This document shows, one piece after another, positions 50,616 to 58,146 of a DNA stretch of 58,146 bases. This DNA comes from Arenicellales bacterium (GTDB lineage Bacteria > Pseudomonadota > Gammaproteobacteria > BMS3Bbin11). The stretch spans positions 1 through 58,146 of the forward strand of contig JARFQE010000116.1 in NCBI GenBank assembly GCA_029287915.1. Reading direction: 5' to 3'. The stretch's first letter is position 1. Every line of letters begins with the position of its first letter. The notes beneath the pieces were generated by a model. That model was given only the letters and a program-made list of their open reading frames with translations. It did no database searches and was not told the origin of the DNA. Both the position numbers and the translations under genes were made by a program.

Positions 50616-51005
50616 ATGAAAAAAGTTCTAATGATAATTTTATTTTCTCCACTGACTGTATATGCACAGGGTATGAATCAGCAGGATATGCAGAACATGA
50701 TGGGCCAGATGCAGGAAATGGCGGCATGTATGCAGACAGTCGATCAGAATGAGGTAGAAGCACTTGACAAAGATTCAAAGATATTTGAAGCAGAAATGAA
50801 GGAGCTTTGTAATGATGGTAAGCGCGACGAAGCTCAGAACAGGGCAATGGCATATAGCAGAAAGGTGATGAATTCGCAGGCATTTATAACCATACGCAAG
50901 TGTACTGAGAATATGCCTGCTTCAATGAGAGGAATGATGCCAAATATGGATCCGGATGAAATTGCAAAAGATTACAGCAAGCACCATATTTGTGATGAGA
51001 TATAA
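50616..51005 (+). CDS. Small methionine-rich exported protein
   Basis: This 129-residue protein has a signal peptide (MKKVLMIILFSPLTVYA). The mature part is helical and methionine-rich (QDMQNMMGQMQEMAACMQ) and contains four cysteines (AACMQ, ELCND, RKCTE, HHICDE) that could form two disulfides in the periplasm. No family is recognised. It follows another exported protein gene after 44 bases. Confidence 0.6.
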   Translation: MKKVLMIILFSPLTVYAQGMNQQDMQNMMGQMQEMAACMQTVDQNEVEALDKDSKIFEAEMKELCNDGKRDEAQNRAMAYSRKVMNSQAFITIRKCTENMPASMRGMMPNMDPDEIAKDYSKHHICDEI

Positions 51006-51084
51006 TTTTCTGCCGTTTACCTTTTGTTGAGAAATCCGTCACACTTACTGCAATTAAAATCAATCAATATTGGAGTCTGTTATT

Positions 51085-51651
51085 ATGAGAAAGTCCGCAA
51101 TGCATAAACGTATAGCTGTCATTACCCTGTGCCTTTTGCTGGCACCTTTTATATTCACTACTAATGCGATGGCCGCTACAGCTCAGGAGATTGATGCCAG
51201 GGTCGATGCAACTTTAAAAATATTCCGTGCCCAGGTGCCGGGTGCCGATCAGTATCTCAGTGTTGCAAAAGGTGTACTGGTATTCCCCAGTGTATTCAGG
51301 GCAGGTGTTGGTATCGGTGGAGAATACGGTGAGGGTGCAATGCGAATAAACGGTAAAACAGTTGAGTACTGGAGTACTGCATCAGCCTCAATTGGTTTTA
51401 CCTTTGGTGCCCAGAGTAAATCACTGATACTGATTTTTCTTGATGAAGCCGAGCTGATTAAGTTCAGGAACAGTGAGGGCTGGCGCGCAGGTATCGATGG
51501 TTCTGTGGCTTTTGTTGAATGGGGGAAGGCGGAGAACGTCGATACCATTAATACAAAGGATCCTATCCTCGGTTTTGCATTCGGTAACAAGGGCTTGATG
51601 GCAAATATTGCACTCGAGGGTTCAAAGTTTATTCTTCTGAATAAGGAATAA
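51085..51651 (+). CDS. YSC84/SYLF-domain lipid-binding protein
   Basis: The ATG at 51085 lies 9 bases after GGAG; a TTG at 51070 would add 5 residues and is rejected. The 188-residue protein has a signal peptide ending near AMA. It is a single YSC84 (SYLF) domain: VAKGVLVFPSVFRAGVGIGGEYGEGAM, STASASIGFTFGAQSKSLILIFL and DPILGFAFGNKGLMANIALEGSKF. In eukaryotes the domain binds phosphoinositides; bacterial versions are secreted with unknown ligands. Confidence 0.85.
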   Translation: MRKSAMHKRIAVITLCLLLAPFIFTTNAMAATAQEIDARVDATLKIFRAQVPGADQYLSVAKGVLVFPSVFRAGVGIGGEYGEGAMRINGKTVEYWSTASASIGFTFGAQSKSLILIFLDEAELIKFRNSEGWRAGIDGSVAFVEWGKAENVDTINTKDPILGFAFGNKGLMANIALEGSKFILLNKE

Positions 51652-51657
51652 AGCAAC

Positions 51658-51712
51658 AAAAAAGTCACAAGTTCCATTTTCTAACACCCAAAAAAACTTG
51701 AAACTTGTGACT
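51658..51712 (-). terminator. Terminator hairpin of mltF, repeat-related
   Basis: An 11-bp perfect stem pairs 51663-51673 with 51702-51712 across a 28-base loop. On the minus strand it is followed by six T residues (complement of 51658-51663). It fits a terminator for the minus-strand mltF gene whose stop codon lies a few bases away. The arms contain the AAGTTCCA and CTTGAAACTT words of the dispersed repeat. Confidence 0.65.
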
Positions 51713-51718
51713 GATAAT

Positions 51719-53194
51719 TTACTTTACCTTTTGTGTCGCTTTCATTCTGGCTTCCTGTGCATCGATTACTGATTTGAAGGTAAGGTAATATTTCATGATG
51801 TTGGCTACATAATGGACCGGTTCGCTACTGGCATAGCGTCGCGTCACATACTCAACATTATGGAACCATTTGTTTGGATTTTTACCTAGCTTTTTAGCCT
51901 TGTTCCGCATCTGGTTGATCCTGCCCGGTCCTGCGTTGTAGGCTGCCAGCGTAAAGGCCAGCTGCTCAATCGGTGGAATTTTGGGGTCAGAGAAATATCT
52001 TGAACGCAGAAATGCCAGATACTTTGTCGCAGCGTGTATGTTCTTGTCATAGGACCCTTTAACACCTGTAATCCCTATATTCTTGTCCGCTGCAGTTGAT
52101 GGCTTGATTTGCATTACACCGACAGCGCCATGATTGCTCTTTCTATTCTGGTTCAGTTTTGATTCCTGATAACCCAGTGCCGTCAACATAACCCAGTCGA
52201 TGTTATATTGCTCACCATATTTCATGAATGACTTCTGATACTTGTGTAGTCGTTGCAATGTTTTGTCATTGACAGGGTTAGTAATCCATTTTGTGTTCTT
52301 GTAATAGCGGTTGAATATAACGTTCCCAATTGTGGTGCCATGTTTATATTTTTTTAGAAATAAATTCAGTTTGTATAGCAGGTCCTTATCGCTTTTTCTT
52401 ACTGCCCAGGCTATCTTGTTACCTGTACTGATAGTCGCCGCTGTTTCTGGAACAATATCTTTTAGTGTACGTGACCACAGTTCTGCAATATGACTATCAA
52501 CTACGGTGTATTGATAGATTCCTGCATTGACCATCTGCAACAGGTCCTCACTGGCAAGGCTTTCATCTGCCTCAATAATCTTGATGCCAGGTTTTTTTTC
52601 TTTTTTAAGCTGTGTGTTCAATTGTTTCAGGTGAGAATAGTAGCTGCTGCCTTTGACGACATGGACAGTCTTGCCAGCCAACTCGGAGGCGTTATCAATT
52701 TTCTGTACGCCTTTATTACGTACGACAACTTCTGAAATGTTTATTCGATAGGGACTGCTGAATGCGACTTTAGCACTGCGCTTAGGGGTGATGGTCATAC
52801 CCGCTGCGACGATATCACCTTCGCCACTTAATAAAGACGGTATTAACTGATCAAAGGGCTGGGCGATAAAAACAAAATGTATTTTTTTGTCTGCAGTGAG
52901 CCCCTTATTGAGATATTTTTCAAAGGAATTCATCAGCTCATATTCGAGCCCTGCCTGTTTGCCTTCAACGAAAAAGTAATTCGTGGCATTGTAGTTGACC
53001 AAAACGCGTATGGCACGCTTGCCTGCTCGTATTGGATCTACTTTTCTTTGTTCCAGTATGAGTTCAGACTCCTTGCCCATGCTGCTAGTTTCATTGCCAG
53101 GTGAAGCTGCAGCTGCAAAACTCTGAGGAAAAACAACAAAAAGTATGAGTATTGTAAACAGTGAGATTTTTCTGTTACGGATTAATGCTGGCAT
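51719..53194 (-). CDS. mltF: Membrane-bound lytic transglycosylase F
   Basis: MltF cleaves peptidoglycan glycan strands to 1,6-anhydro-muropeptides and has an added periplasmic binding protein-like regulatory domain. The 491-residue protein has an N-terminal hydrophobic signal (about 8-28), a solute-binding-type domain (about 60-295) and the SLT catalytic domain (about 320-470) with Glu344 in GYQESKLNQ, followed by GAVGVMQIKP and AYNAGPGRI. No lipobox is apparent, unlike some family members. It lies 23 bases downstream of dsbA. Confidence 0.92.
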   Translation of the reverse strand: MPALIRNRKISLFTILILFVVFPQSFAAAASPGNETSSMGKESELILEQRKVDPIRAGKRAIRVLVNYNATNYFFVEGKQAGLEYELMNSFEKYLNKGLTADKKIHFVFIAQPFDQLIPSLLSGEGDIVAAGMTITPKRSAKVAFSSPYRINISEVVVRNKGVQKIDNASELAGKTVHVVKGSSYYSHLKQLNTQLKKEKKPGIKIIEADESLASEDLLQMVNAGIYQYTVVDSHIAELWSRTLKDIVPETAATISTGNKIAWAVRKSDKDLLYKLNLFLKKYKHGTTIGNVIFNRYYKNTKWITNPVNDKTLQRLHKYQKSFMKYGEQYNIDWVMLTALGYQESKLNQNRKSNHGAVGVMQIKPSTAADKNIGITGVKGSYDKNIHAATKYLAFLRSRYFSDPKIPPIEQLAFTLAAYNAGPGRINQMRNKAKKLGKNPNKWFHNVEYVTRRYASSEPVHYVANIMKYYLTFKSVIDAQEARMKATQKVK

Positions 53195-53217
53195 AATTTA
53201 GACCCTTTTACATCAGC

Positions 53218-53877
53218 TTAGTTATTCGGTGATTCGGGCTTTTCCCTGCTACGCTGATCAGCTGCTTTTTTAACGAGATAATCTACTGTCTCAAATAAGT
53301 CTTTCATGCCAGTCTGCGACGCCGAGGTCAGGTAACGTCCATCAACGAGTATGGATGGAACACCTGAAATGCCATAACGCTTTGTCATAATTGCCGCCTG
53401 ACGACTTAGAGAGTCCACGCTGAATGAGTTGTAGGCATCGAGAAATTCTTTGCGGTCCACTCCCTGGGTGGCGACAAAGTCTGCAATCTGGTCTTTTGTC
53501 ATAATCTTTTGTCTCTTGACATGTATTGCATTCATCAGAGCGTGATGCAGTTCTTCTGTTTTATTCAGTGCTTCAAAGGCATAGTAGGCACGGGCATGAG
53601 GAATCCAGTTTTCACGGAAGACAGCAGGCATACGAATGAACTGGGCATTGGCAGGCATTTTTTCTTTACGCCATTTATCCATTGGTTTTTCCAGATTAAA
53701 GCAATGCGGACAGCCATACCAGAATACTTCCCTTACCTCGACCTTGTCACCGGTGCTGACCGGAAATGGCGTGGGGTATGCTGTGTATTCAACACCTTCT
53801 TTTAATTCTTTTGCCAGCAGTGTGTTCGGCAACAGGCATATCATTAATGATAGAAAAAGAGCTTTTTTCATTTTCAT
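53218..53877 (-). CDS. dsbA: Thiol:disulfide interchange protein DsbA
   Basis: DsbA introduces disulfides into exported proteins in the periplasm and is re-oxidised by DsbB. The 219-residue protein has a signal peptide (about 1-22), then the thioredoxin active site C56-P-H-C59 in FWYGCPHCFNL, and the cis-proline loop ISGVPSILVDG. The intervening helical insert fits the family. It is followed by mltF on the same strand. Confidence 0.95.
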   Translation of the reverse strand: MKMKKALFLSLMICLLPNTLLAKELKEGVEYTAYPTPFPVSTGDKVEVREVFWYGCPHCFNLEKPMDKWRKEKMPANAQFIRMPAVFRENWIPHARAYYAFEALNKTEELHHALMNAIHVKRQKIMTKDQIADFVATQGVDRKEFLDAYNSFSVDSLSRQAAIMTKRYGISGVPSILVDGRYLTSASQTGMKDLFETVDYLVKKAADQRSREKPESPNN

Positions 53878-53921
53878 TTCTTGTCCTTACAGTTTTTTTC
53901 TGGTTAATAAAGCGTCAGATA

Positions 53922-55295
53922 TCAGTGCGCGGAGTATTTGTGCTCCAGGGCATGTAATAATTTGCCATGTATTCCCCCAAAGCCACCATTACTCATGACC
54001 AGGACATTGTCGCCTGGCTGGCTCATGGAAACCACTTCATTGACGAGCATATCGAGATCGGTTTGAATGCTGAGTGGTGAAATTTCATTCGTCATTTCAG
54101 AAACATTCCATTGAATATCTTCCGGCTTGTAGACAAAAATTTTGTCTGCAAGTTTCAGTGAATTTGCCAGGGTTGTTTTGTGCACACCCATTTTCATGGT
54201 ATTTGAACGAGGCTCAAGAATAGCAATAATTCTTTCATTTCCACAGTGTTTTCGTAGCCCCTGCAGGGTTGAAGAAATTGCGGTCGGGTGGTGGGCAAAA
54301 TCATCATAGACTGTTATGTTGTTGATGCTGCCACGAACTTCCATTCTTCTTTTTACATTTTTAAACTTGCCCAGGGCAGCGATAGCAAGCTCAGGTTTTA
54401 CGCCTACATGGGCAGCGGCAGCAATGGCAGACAGAGCATTAGTAGCATTGTGGGCACCCATTAATTGCCAGTTAAGTGTCCCCAGTGCTTCACCACGGTC
54501 TAGAACTGTAAAGCGTGAATAGTCTTCTTCCAGACACTCAATCTGCCATTCACTTTTTCTTCCGTCTGTGATGCTGAAATATGTTTGCCCAGACCAGCAG
54601 CCTTTTGCAATGACATCCCGCAGAGCTTCATCATCGGCATTGACGACGAGTTGTCCTGTGGCCGGCACCGTGCGGATGAGAAAATGAAATTGCTGCTTGA
54701 TTGCATCAAGATCATCAAATATGTCCGCATGATCAAACTCAAGGTTATTGAGTATCAGTGTTTTTGGGTGATAGTGGATAAACTTTGAACGTTTGTCGAA
54801 AAAGGCAGTGTCATACTCATCTGCTTCGATAACAAAATATTTTCCACCACCTGCGCGGGCAGAAATACCAAAATTTTGTGGAATCCCGCCAATAAGAAAA
54901 CCGGGTTCAAGGCCGGCATATTCCAGTATCCAGGCCAGCATGCTACTGGTTGTAGTCTTGCCGTGCGTACCGGCAGCAGCCAGCACGTGACGTCCTCGTA
55001 GAAAATGCTCAGCCAGCCATTGCGGGCCGGATATGTAATTCAAGTCTCGTTCAAGAACGGCCTCGACTTCCGGATTCCCGCGCGACAGGGCATTACCTAT
55101 GACAACAATATCTGGTTGTGGATCGAGATTGTCAGCATCATAACGGTTAATCCTGATGCCAAGTTCTTCAAGCTGTGTGCTCATCGGCGGATAGGGGTTA
55201 TCGTCAGATCCCGAAACAGTCACTCCCATCTCTCTGGCCAATACAGCAATGCCGCCCATGAATGTGCCGCAGATTCCAAGGATATGAATATGCAC
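53922..55295 (-). CDS. mpl: UDP-N-acetylmuramate:tripeptide ligase Mpl
   Basis: Mpl joins the recycled murein tripeptide L-Ala-gamma-D-Glu-meso-DAP to UDP-N-acetylmuramate in the cytosol. The 457-residue Mur ligase has the N-terminal MHIHILGICGTFMGG, the ATP-binding loop GTHGKTTTS at about 109-117, the central ligase motifs (ADEYDTAFFDKRSKFIHY) and the C-terminal YDDFAHHPTAI. It is separated from the next upstream gene by 2 bases. Confidence 0.95.
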   Translation of the reverse strand: MHIHILGICGTFMGGIAVLAREMGVTVSGSDDNPYPPMSTQLEELGIRINRYDADNLDPQPDIVVIGNALSRGNPEVEAVLERDLNYISGPQWLAEHFLRGRHVLAAAGTHGKTTTSSMLAWILEYAGLEPGFLIGGIPQNFGISARAGGGKYFVIEADEYDTAFFDKRSKFIHYHPKTLILNNLEFDHADIFDDLDAIKQQFHFLIRTVPATGQLVVNADDEALRDVIAKGCWSGQTYFSITDGRKSEWQIECLEEDYSRFTVLDRGEALGTLNWQLMGAHNATNALSAIAAAAHVGVKPELAIAALGKFKNVKRRMEVRGSINNITVYDDFAHHPTAISSTLQGLRKHCGNERIIAILEPRSNTMKMGVHKTTLANSLKLADKIFVYKPEDIQWNVSEMTNEISPLSIQTDLDMLVNEVVSMSQPGDNVLVMSNGGFGGIHGKLLHALEHKYSAH

Positions 55296-55297
55296 TT

Positions 55298-55831
55298 CTA
55301 TGTCAGCTCCTGCTGAAGCTCATTTGCAAACAAAGTAAGCATGCTCATACCAATAATAATCTGGGTAATGATGCTGATCAGTATAGCTTTTCCTCTACTG
55401 GCGTCCAGCGCATGGCGGTAGATGTGGACCATCACGACAAATGACCAGACAGCAAGGGCGATAACGGCAAGCAGAGGAATGGTGGCCTGTTGCTGGGCAT
55501 CTTCACCGATGGACAATAACCAGCTACGAAAAGGCCATACAGCAAGCTGTATCAGCACACTGGTGCCATAGAAAGCCGTCAAAGTCTGCAGCGCCCGTTC
55601 TGATTTCTGGTTTAATGCCAGGATAACCCAGACGGTAGCCGTCAGGATAGCGACCTGGGTCAGGGCAAACATCAGTTTGCCAGACAAGTCATTATTCATG
55701 TGGTCACCGAGCATGGCAGTGACGATGAGTAAAAAACCGGTAATGATCAACAGGTTTTGAGAAGCGGGTAAATCCTGAGGACCGCGGCGTAGCCTTATAA
55801 GGTCAATAAACAGTAAGAAAATGGAATTCAC
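55298..55831 (-). CDS. Membrane protein of unknown function upstream of mpl
   Basis: This 177-residue protein begins at GTG and has five hydrophobic segments (roughly 25-42, 50-70, 85-105, 120-140 and 150-170). Little else is recognisable. The 2-base gap to mpl indicates co-transcription, so a link to cell-wall recycling is possible but unproven. It is divergent from rnd. Confidence 0.65.
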   Translation of the reverse strand: MNSIFLLFIDLIRLRRGPQDLPASQNLLIITGFLLIVTAMLGDHMNNDLSGKLMFALTQVAILTATVWVILALNQKSERALQTLTAFYGTSVLIQLAVWPFRSWLLSIGEDAQQQATIPLLAVIALAVWSFVVMVHIYRHALDASRGKAILISIITQIIIGMSMLTLFANELQQELT

Positions 55832-55939
55832 TGGTGTCGGGTTTTACTGATTGGGTTGAACAGGGGTCCATGAGAGAATATCTCGCTTATATTCGAATTC
55901 ACAACAACTGGATTTACTAATACCCGGTCGGGAATACCT

Positions 55940-57052
55940 ATGAGTAATAACGGAACATTTTATATCGATAGTGCAACTGAATTAAAGGCATTCTGCGACG
56001 AATTGCTAAAAGATACATGGATAGGCGTTGATACAGAATTCATGCGCGAACGCACCTATTATTCCGAACCCTGCCTGGTACAGTTGTCAACTGATACCGG
56101 CATAGCCTGCGTGGATGTACTTGCAATCAAGGATATCACGCCTTTAAAAGAGCTGCTGTGTCGACAAGATATTGTTAAATTGATGCATTCATGTAGTCAG
56201 GATCTGGAAATATTCCACCTATTGTTCAATGCCATACCGCCAAATATATTCGATACCCAGGTGGCAGCGGCATTTACCGGCAGGGGTGATCAAATCTCCT
56301 ATGCCGCACTGGTTGAAGATATCTGTAGGGTCACCCTGCACAAGGCGCATACTAGAGCAAGATGGTGTAACCGGCCGCTTTCACAGGATGAAATCCATTA
56401 TGCTGAGGATGATGTCAGGTATTTGCCGGCATTGTATGAGGTGCTGGCTGAAGATCTTGAAAAAACCGGGCACAGGGCATGGTTTGATGAAGAAATGCAG
56501 GGCTTATCGAATACCTCGGTGCATGCAATCAATGAAAAAAATGCCTGGCAGCGTATCAATGCACTGAAACAGATGACCGGCCGCCCCCTGGCTGCAGCAA
56601 AAGCCCTGGCCGGCTGGCGTGAGAGCAGGGCGCAGGCCCGCAACAAGCCGAAAAGCTGGATACTGGCTGACAAGGTTCTGATACAAATCGCCTACGCACT
56701 ACCTGAAACTTTAAATGAGCTTGCTGCAATTGAAGGCATCAGCGAAGGTTTTGTTAAACACCAGGGACAACGAGTATTATCAATCGTCCGTGATTCTGCT
56801 GACCATAATGAGTCAGAGCAGGCAACTAGGCCGGGTCGCCCAGATGCCAGGGAAAAGGCGTTGAAGAAGGAACTGGCAGGGATACTGGATAAGGTGGCAG
56901 GAAGTTTGAATATTCCTGCATCGATACTGGCAACGCGTCGTGATCTGACTGCGCTGATTCATGGCGATAGTGAACTGCCGGTGCTTAAGGGCTGGCGTGC
57001 CGAGGTAGTGGGGAATAAACTACTCAAGCATTTGCATGAAATGAACAGCTAA
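55940..57052 (+). CDS. rnd: Ribonuclease D
   Basis: RNase D is a 3' to 5' exonuclease that trims tRNA and other structured RNA precursors. The 370-residue protein has the DEDD exonuclease domain with D31 and E33 (GVDTEFMRE), the central CSQDLEIF and the third motif YAEDDVRYLPALYEVL, and an HRDC domain (about 200-280: WQRINALKQMTGRPLAAAKALAGWRESRAQARN). The length fits the E. coli enzyme. Confidence 0.95.
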   Translation: MSNNGTFYIDSATELKAFCDELLKDTWIGVDTEFMRERTYYSEPCLVQLSTDTGIACVDVLAIKDITPLKELLCRQDIVKLMHSCSQDLEIFHLLFNAIPPNIFDTQVAAAFTGRGDQISYAALVEDICRVTLHKAHTRARWCNRPLSQDEIHYAEDDVRYLPALYEVLAEDLEKTGHRAWFDEEMQGLSNTSVHAINEKNAWQRINALKQMTGRPLAAAKALAGWRESRAQARNKPKSWILADKVLIQIAYALPETLNELAAIEGISEGFVKHQGQRVLSIVRDSADHNESEQATRPGRPDAREKALKKELAGILDKVAGSLNIPASILATRRDLTALIHGDSELPVLKGWRAEVVGNKLLKHLHEMNS

Positions 57053-57142
57053 ACTACACAAAGATGACTTGCGAAGGGCCTGTATGAAAGGCAGGTCAGG
57101 ACAGTCGATAGTGAGTCTGAGTGACGTTGCCGTTGATAACAA

Positions 57143-58105
57143 TTATACAAAGGCGGCGACACGCTCAATCGTCCAGAACGCCGCAACAGAGCCAATCACA
57201 TAGGTGGCCGTAATTTCGGCCCAACGCATCGGTTGTAGAGCGATAGGCTTTAATGCCAGGTTAAGCAGCAGTACTCCAATGACGAAAGCCAGCTGACCGA
57301 GTTCGACGCCGACATTGAAAAATAGCAGGGCCAGCGGAATTTCTGTCTGCGGCAGACCGACTTCGGTGAGGGCACCGGCAAAACCAAAGCCATGCAGCAG
57401 GCCGAAGATAAAGGCAACGATCCATGGGTAGCGCTGGGTAATGCCAATCCTGCCCTGTTGCAGATGTATGATCTCTGTCGCCAGGAAGAGGATACTTAAT
57501 GCAATAACAGCCTCCACAGGAGCCTGGGGCACATTAACAAAACCAAGGGTGGCGGCAGCCAGGGTAATGCTATGAGCAACAGTAAACGCAGTGATTGTTC
57601 CAACCAGCCGTTTCCAGCCCTGGACAATGAGCAGCAGGGCAAAGACAAACAGCAGGTGATCAATGCCCAGCAGGATGTGTTCAAAGCCCAGCAACAGGTA
57701 GGTGCTGATCACTTCCATTGAGGAAGGTTCACCTTTCACCACAAAGCTTGCTGCCTGCGGAGTCAGCCTGACGGTTTGGGTTGTCCCGCCGCGATGTTTT
57801 AGCCTTACCAGTACATCAGTCAGTGTCTGTGCCAGTCCGTTTATCGCAATTTCGCCATGGGTCAGGCCATCGTTGCAGCTAATAGTCCATTGCCTGACCA
57901 TGGCCGCTGCTACCGGGCGGCTGGAAGGTGGGGTCAATTGCTCGCAGGAGGCAGGGAACGCGGGTGACAGGCGCAATACAGCATCGCCTTTCATCGGCAC
58001 TTTCCATAACACGGAATATTGATTCACGGCGGTTTCGTTAATTTCGAGATAGCCGGGCCGCACCTCATGAGCGAGTGCAGGCAGGGCGGATAACAGCAGG
58101 ATGAC
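57143..58105 (-). CDS. HupE/UreJ-type metal transporter, 5' end missing
   Basis: This is a partial gene cut off by the contig edge; about 320 residues remain. It has the end of a signal peptide (SALPALAHEVRPG), an N-terminal periplasmic domain of about 120 residues, and a C-terminal membrane domain with the family's histidine motifs (EHILLGIDHLLFVFAL, FTVAHSITLAAATLG, GLLHGFGFAGALTEVGLP). HupE/UreJ proteins are linked to nickel or cobalt uptake. The open frame appears to run on to 58120, but residues MYKRQ are adapter sequence; the true start lies beyond the window. Confidence 0.85.
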   Translation of the reverse strand, partial: VILLLSALPALAHEVRPGYLEINETAVNQYSVLWKVPMKGDAVLRLSPAFPASCEQLTPPSSRPVAAAMVRQWTISCNDGLTHGEIAINGLAQTLTDVLVRLKHRGGTTQTVRLTPQAASFVVKGEPSSMEVISTYLLLGFEHILLGIDHLLFVFALLLIVQGWKRLVGTITAFTVAHSITLAAATLGFVNVPQAPVEAVIALSILFLATEIIHLQQGRIGITQRYPWIVAFIFGLLHGFGFAGALTEVGLPQTEIPLALLFFNVGVELGQLAFVIGVLLLNLALKPIALQPMRWAEITATYVIGSVAAFWTIERVAAFV

Positions 58106-58146
58106 CTGTCTCTTATACACATCTCCGAGCCCACGAGACCACGGCT
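58106..58146. other. Illumina Nextera adapter at contig end
   Basis: From 58106 the sequence is the 19-base transposase mosaic end (starting CTGTCTCTTATACAC) followed by the Nextera read-2 adapter arm (CCGAGCCCACGAGAC), and then 7 bases that may be the start of an index. It is library sequence, not genome. It ends the biological content at 58105. Confidence 0.97.

Overview
This window is a gammaproteobacterial chromosome segment of moderate GC. The evidence is the gene order and the E. coli-like sequences of its ribosomal proteins, UvrA, DgkA, ArgA, ArgE, Mpl and DsbA. It is probably not an enteric bacterium: ribosomal protein S4 is the four-cysteine (zinc-type) form, and an MFS gene separates uvrA from ssb. 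The last 41 bases are Illumina Nextera adapter, so the right edge is an assembly artefact and the final gene is cut there.

Layout. Positions 77-18054 hold the fused str, S10, spc and alpha operons, all on the plus strand: rpsL-rpsG-fusA-tuf, then rpsJ to rpsQ, rplN to rpmJ with secY, and rpsM-rpsK-rpsD-rpoA-rplQ. A textbook terminator closes the block. Next come a hemerythrin-like protein, a SAM-hydroxide adenosyltransferase family protein, convergent uvrA, a YajR-type MFS exporter and ssb with its terminator. A lipoprotein M3 peptidase overlaps a SIMPL-domain gene (25114-28093).

Positions 28458-37717 hold the most interesting locus. Eight same-strand genes, several overlapping by 4 bases, encode two or three exported or lipid-anchored proteins, a membrane TPR protein, a membrane protein with a degenerate FHA domain, PEGA repeats and an FGE-like domain, a TolQ/ExbB/MotA-type proton channel, and two membrane-anchored von Willebrand A proteins. 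The TM segments of the two vWA proteins share the pattern F-L-D-x-x-x-C-G-F-G-A. Its aspartate sits where ExbD, TolR and MotB carry their proton-accepting aspartate. I infer a proton-driven envelope machine in which the vWA proteins replace ExbD/TolR. I do not recognise it as a characterised system.

The rest is housekeeping and envelope genes: a sparse AT-rich stretch with two small minus-strand genes, an exported isoaspartyl methyltransferase beside a membrane spermidine-synthase-like protein, an exported DsrE-like protein, dgkA-argE-argA (lipid recycling and arginine synthesis), a sodium-pumping oxaloacetate decarboxylase (oadG-oadA-oadB), three small exported proteins, and mltF, dsbA, mpl and a membrane protein on the minus strand. 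RNase D and a truncated HupE/UreJ-type transporter end the window. I saw no rRNA, tRNA, CRISPR array, insertion sequence or prophage gene.
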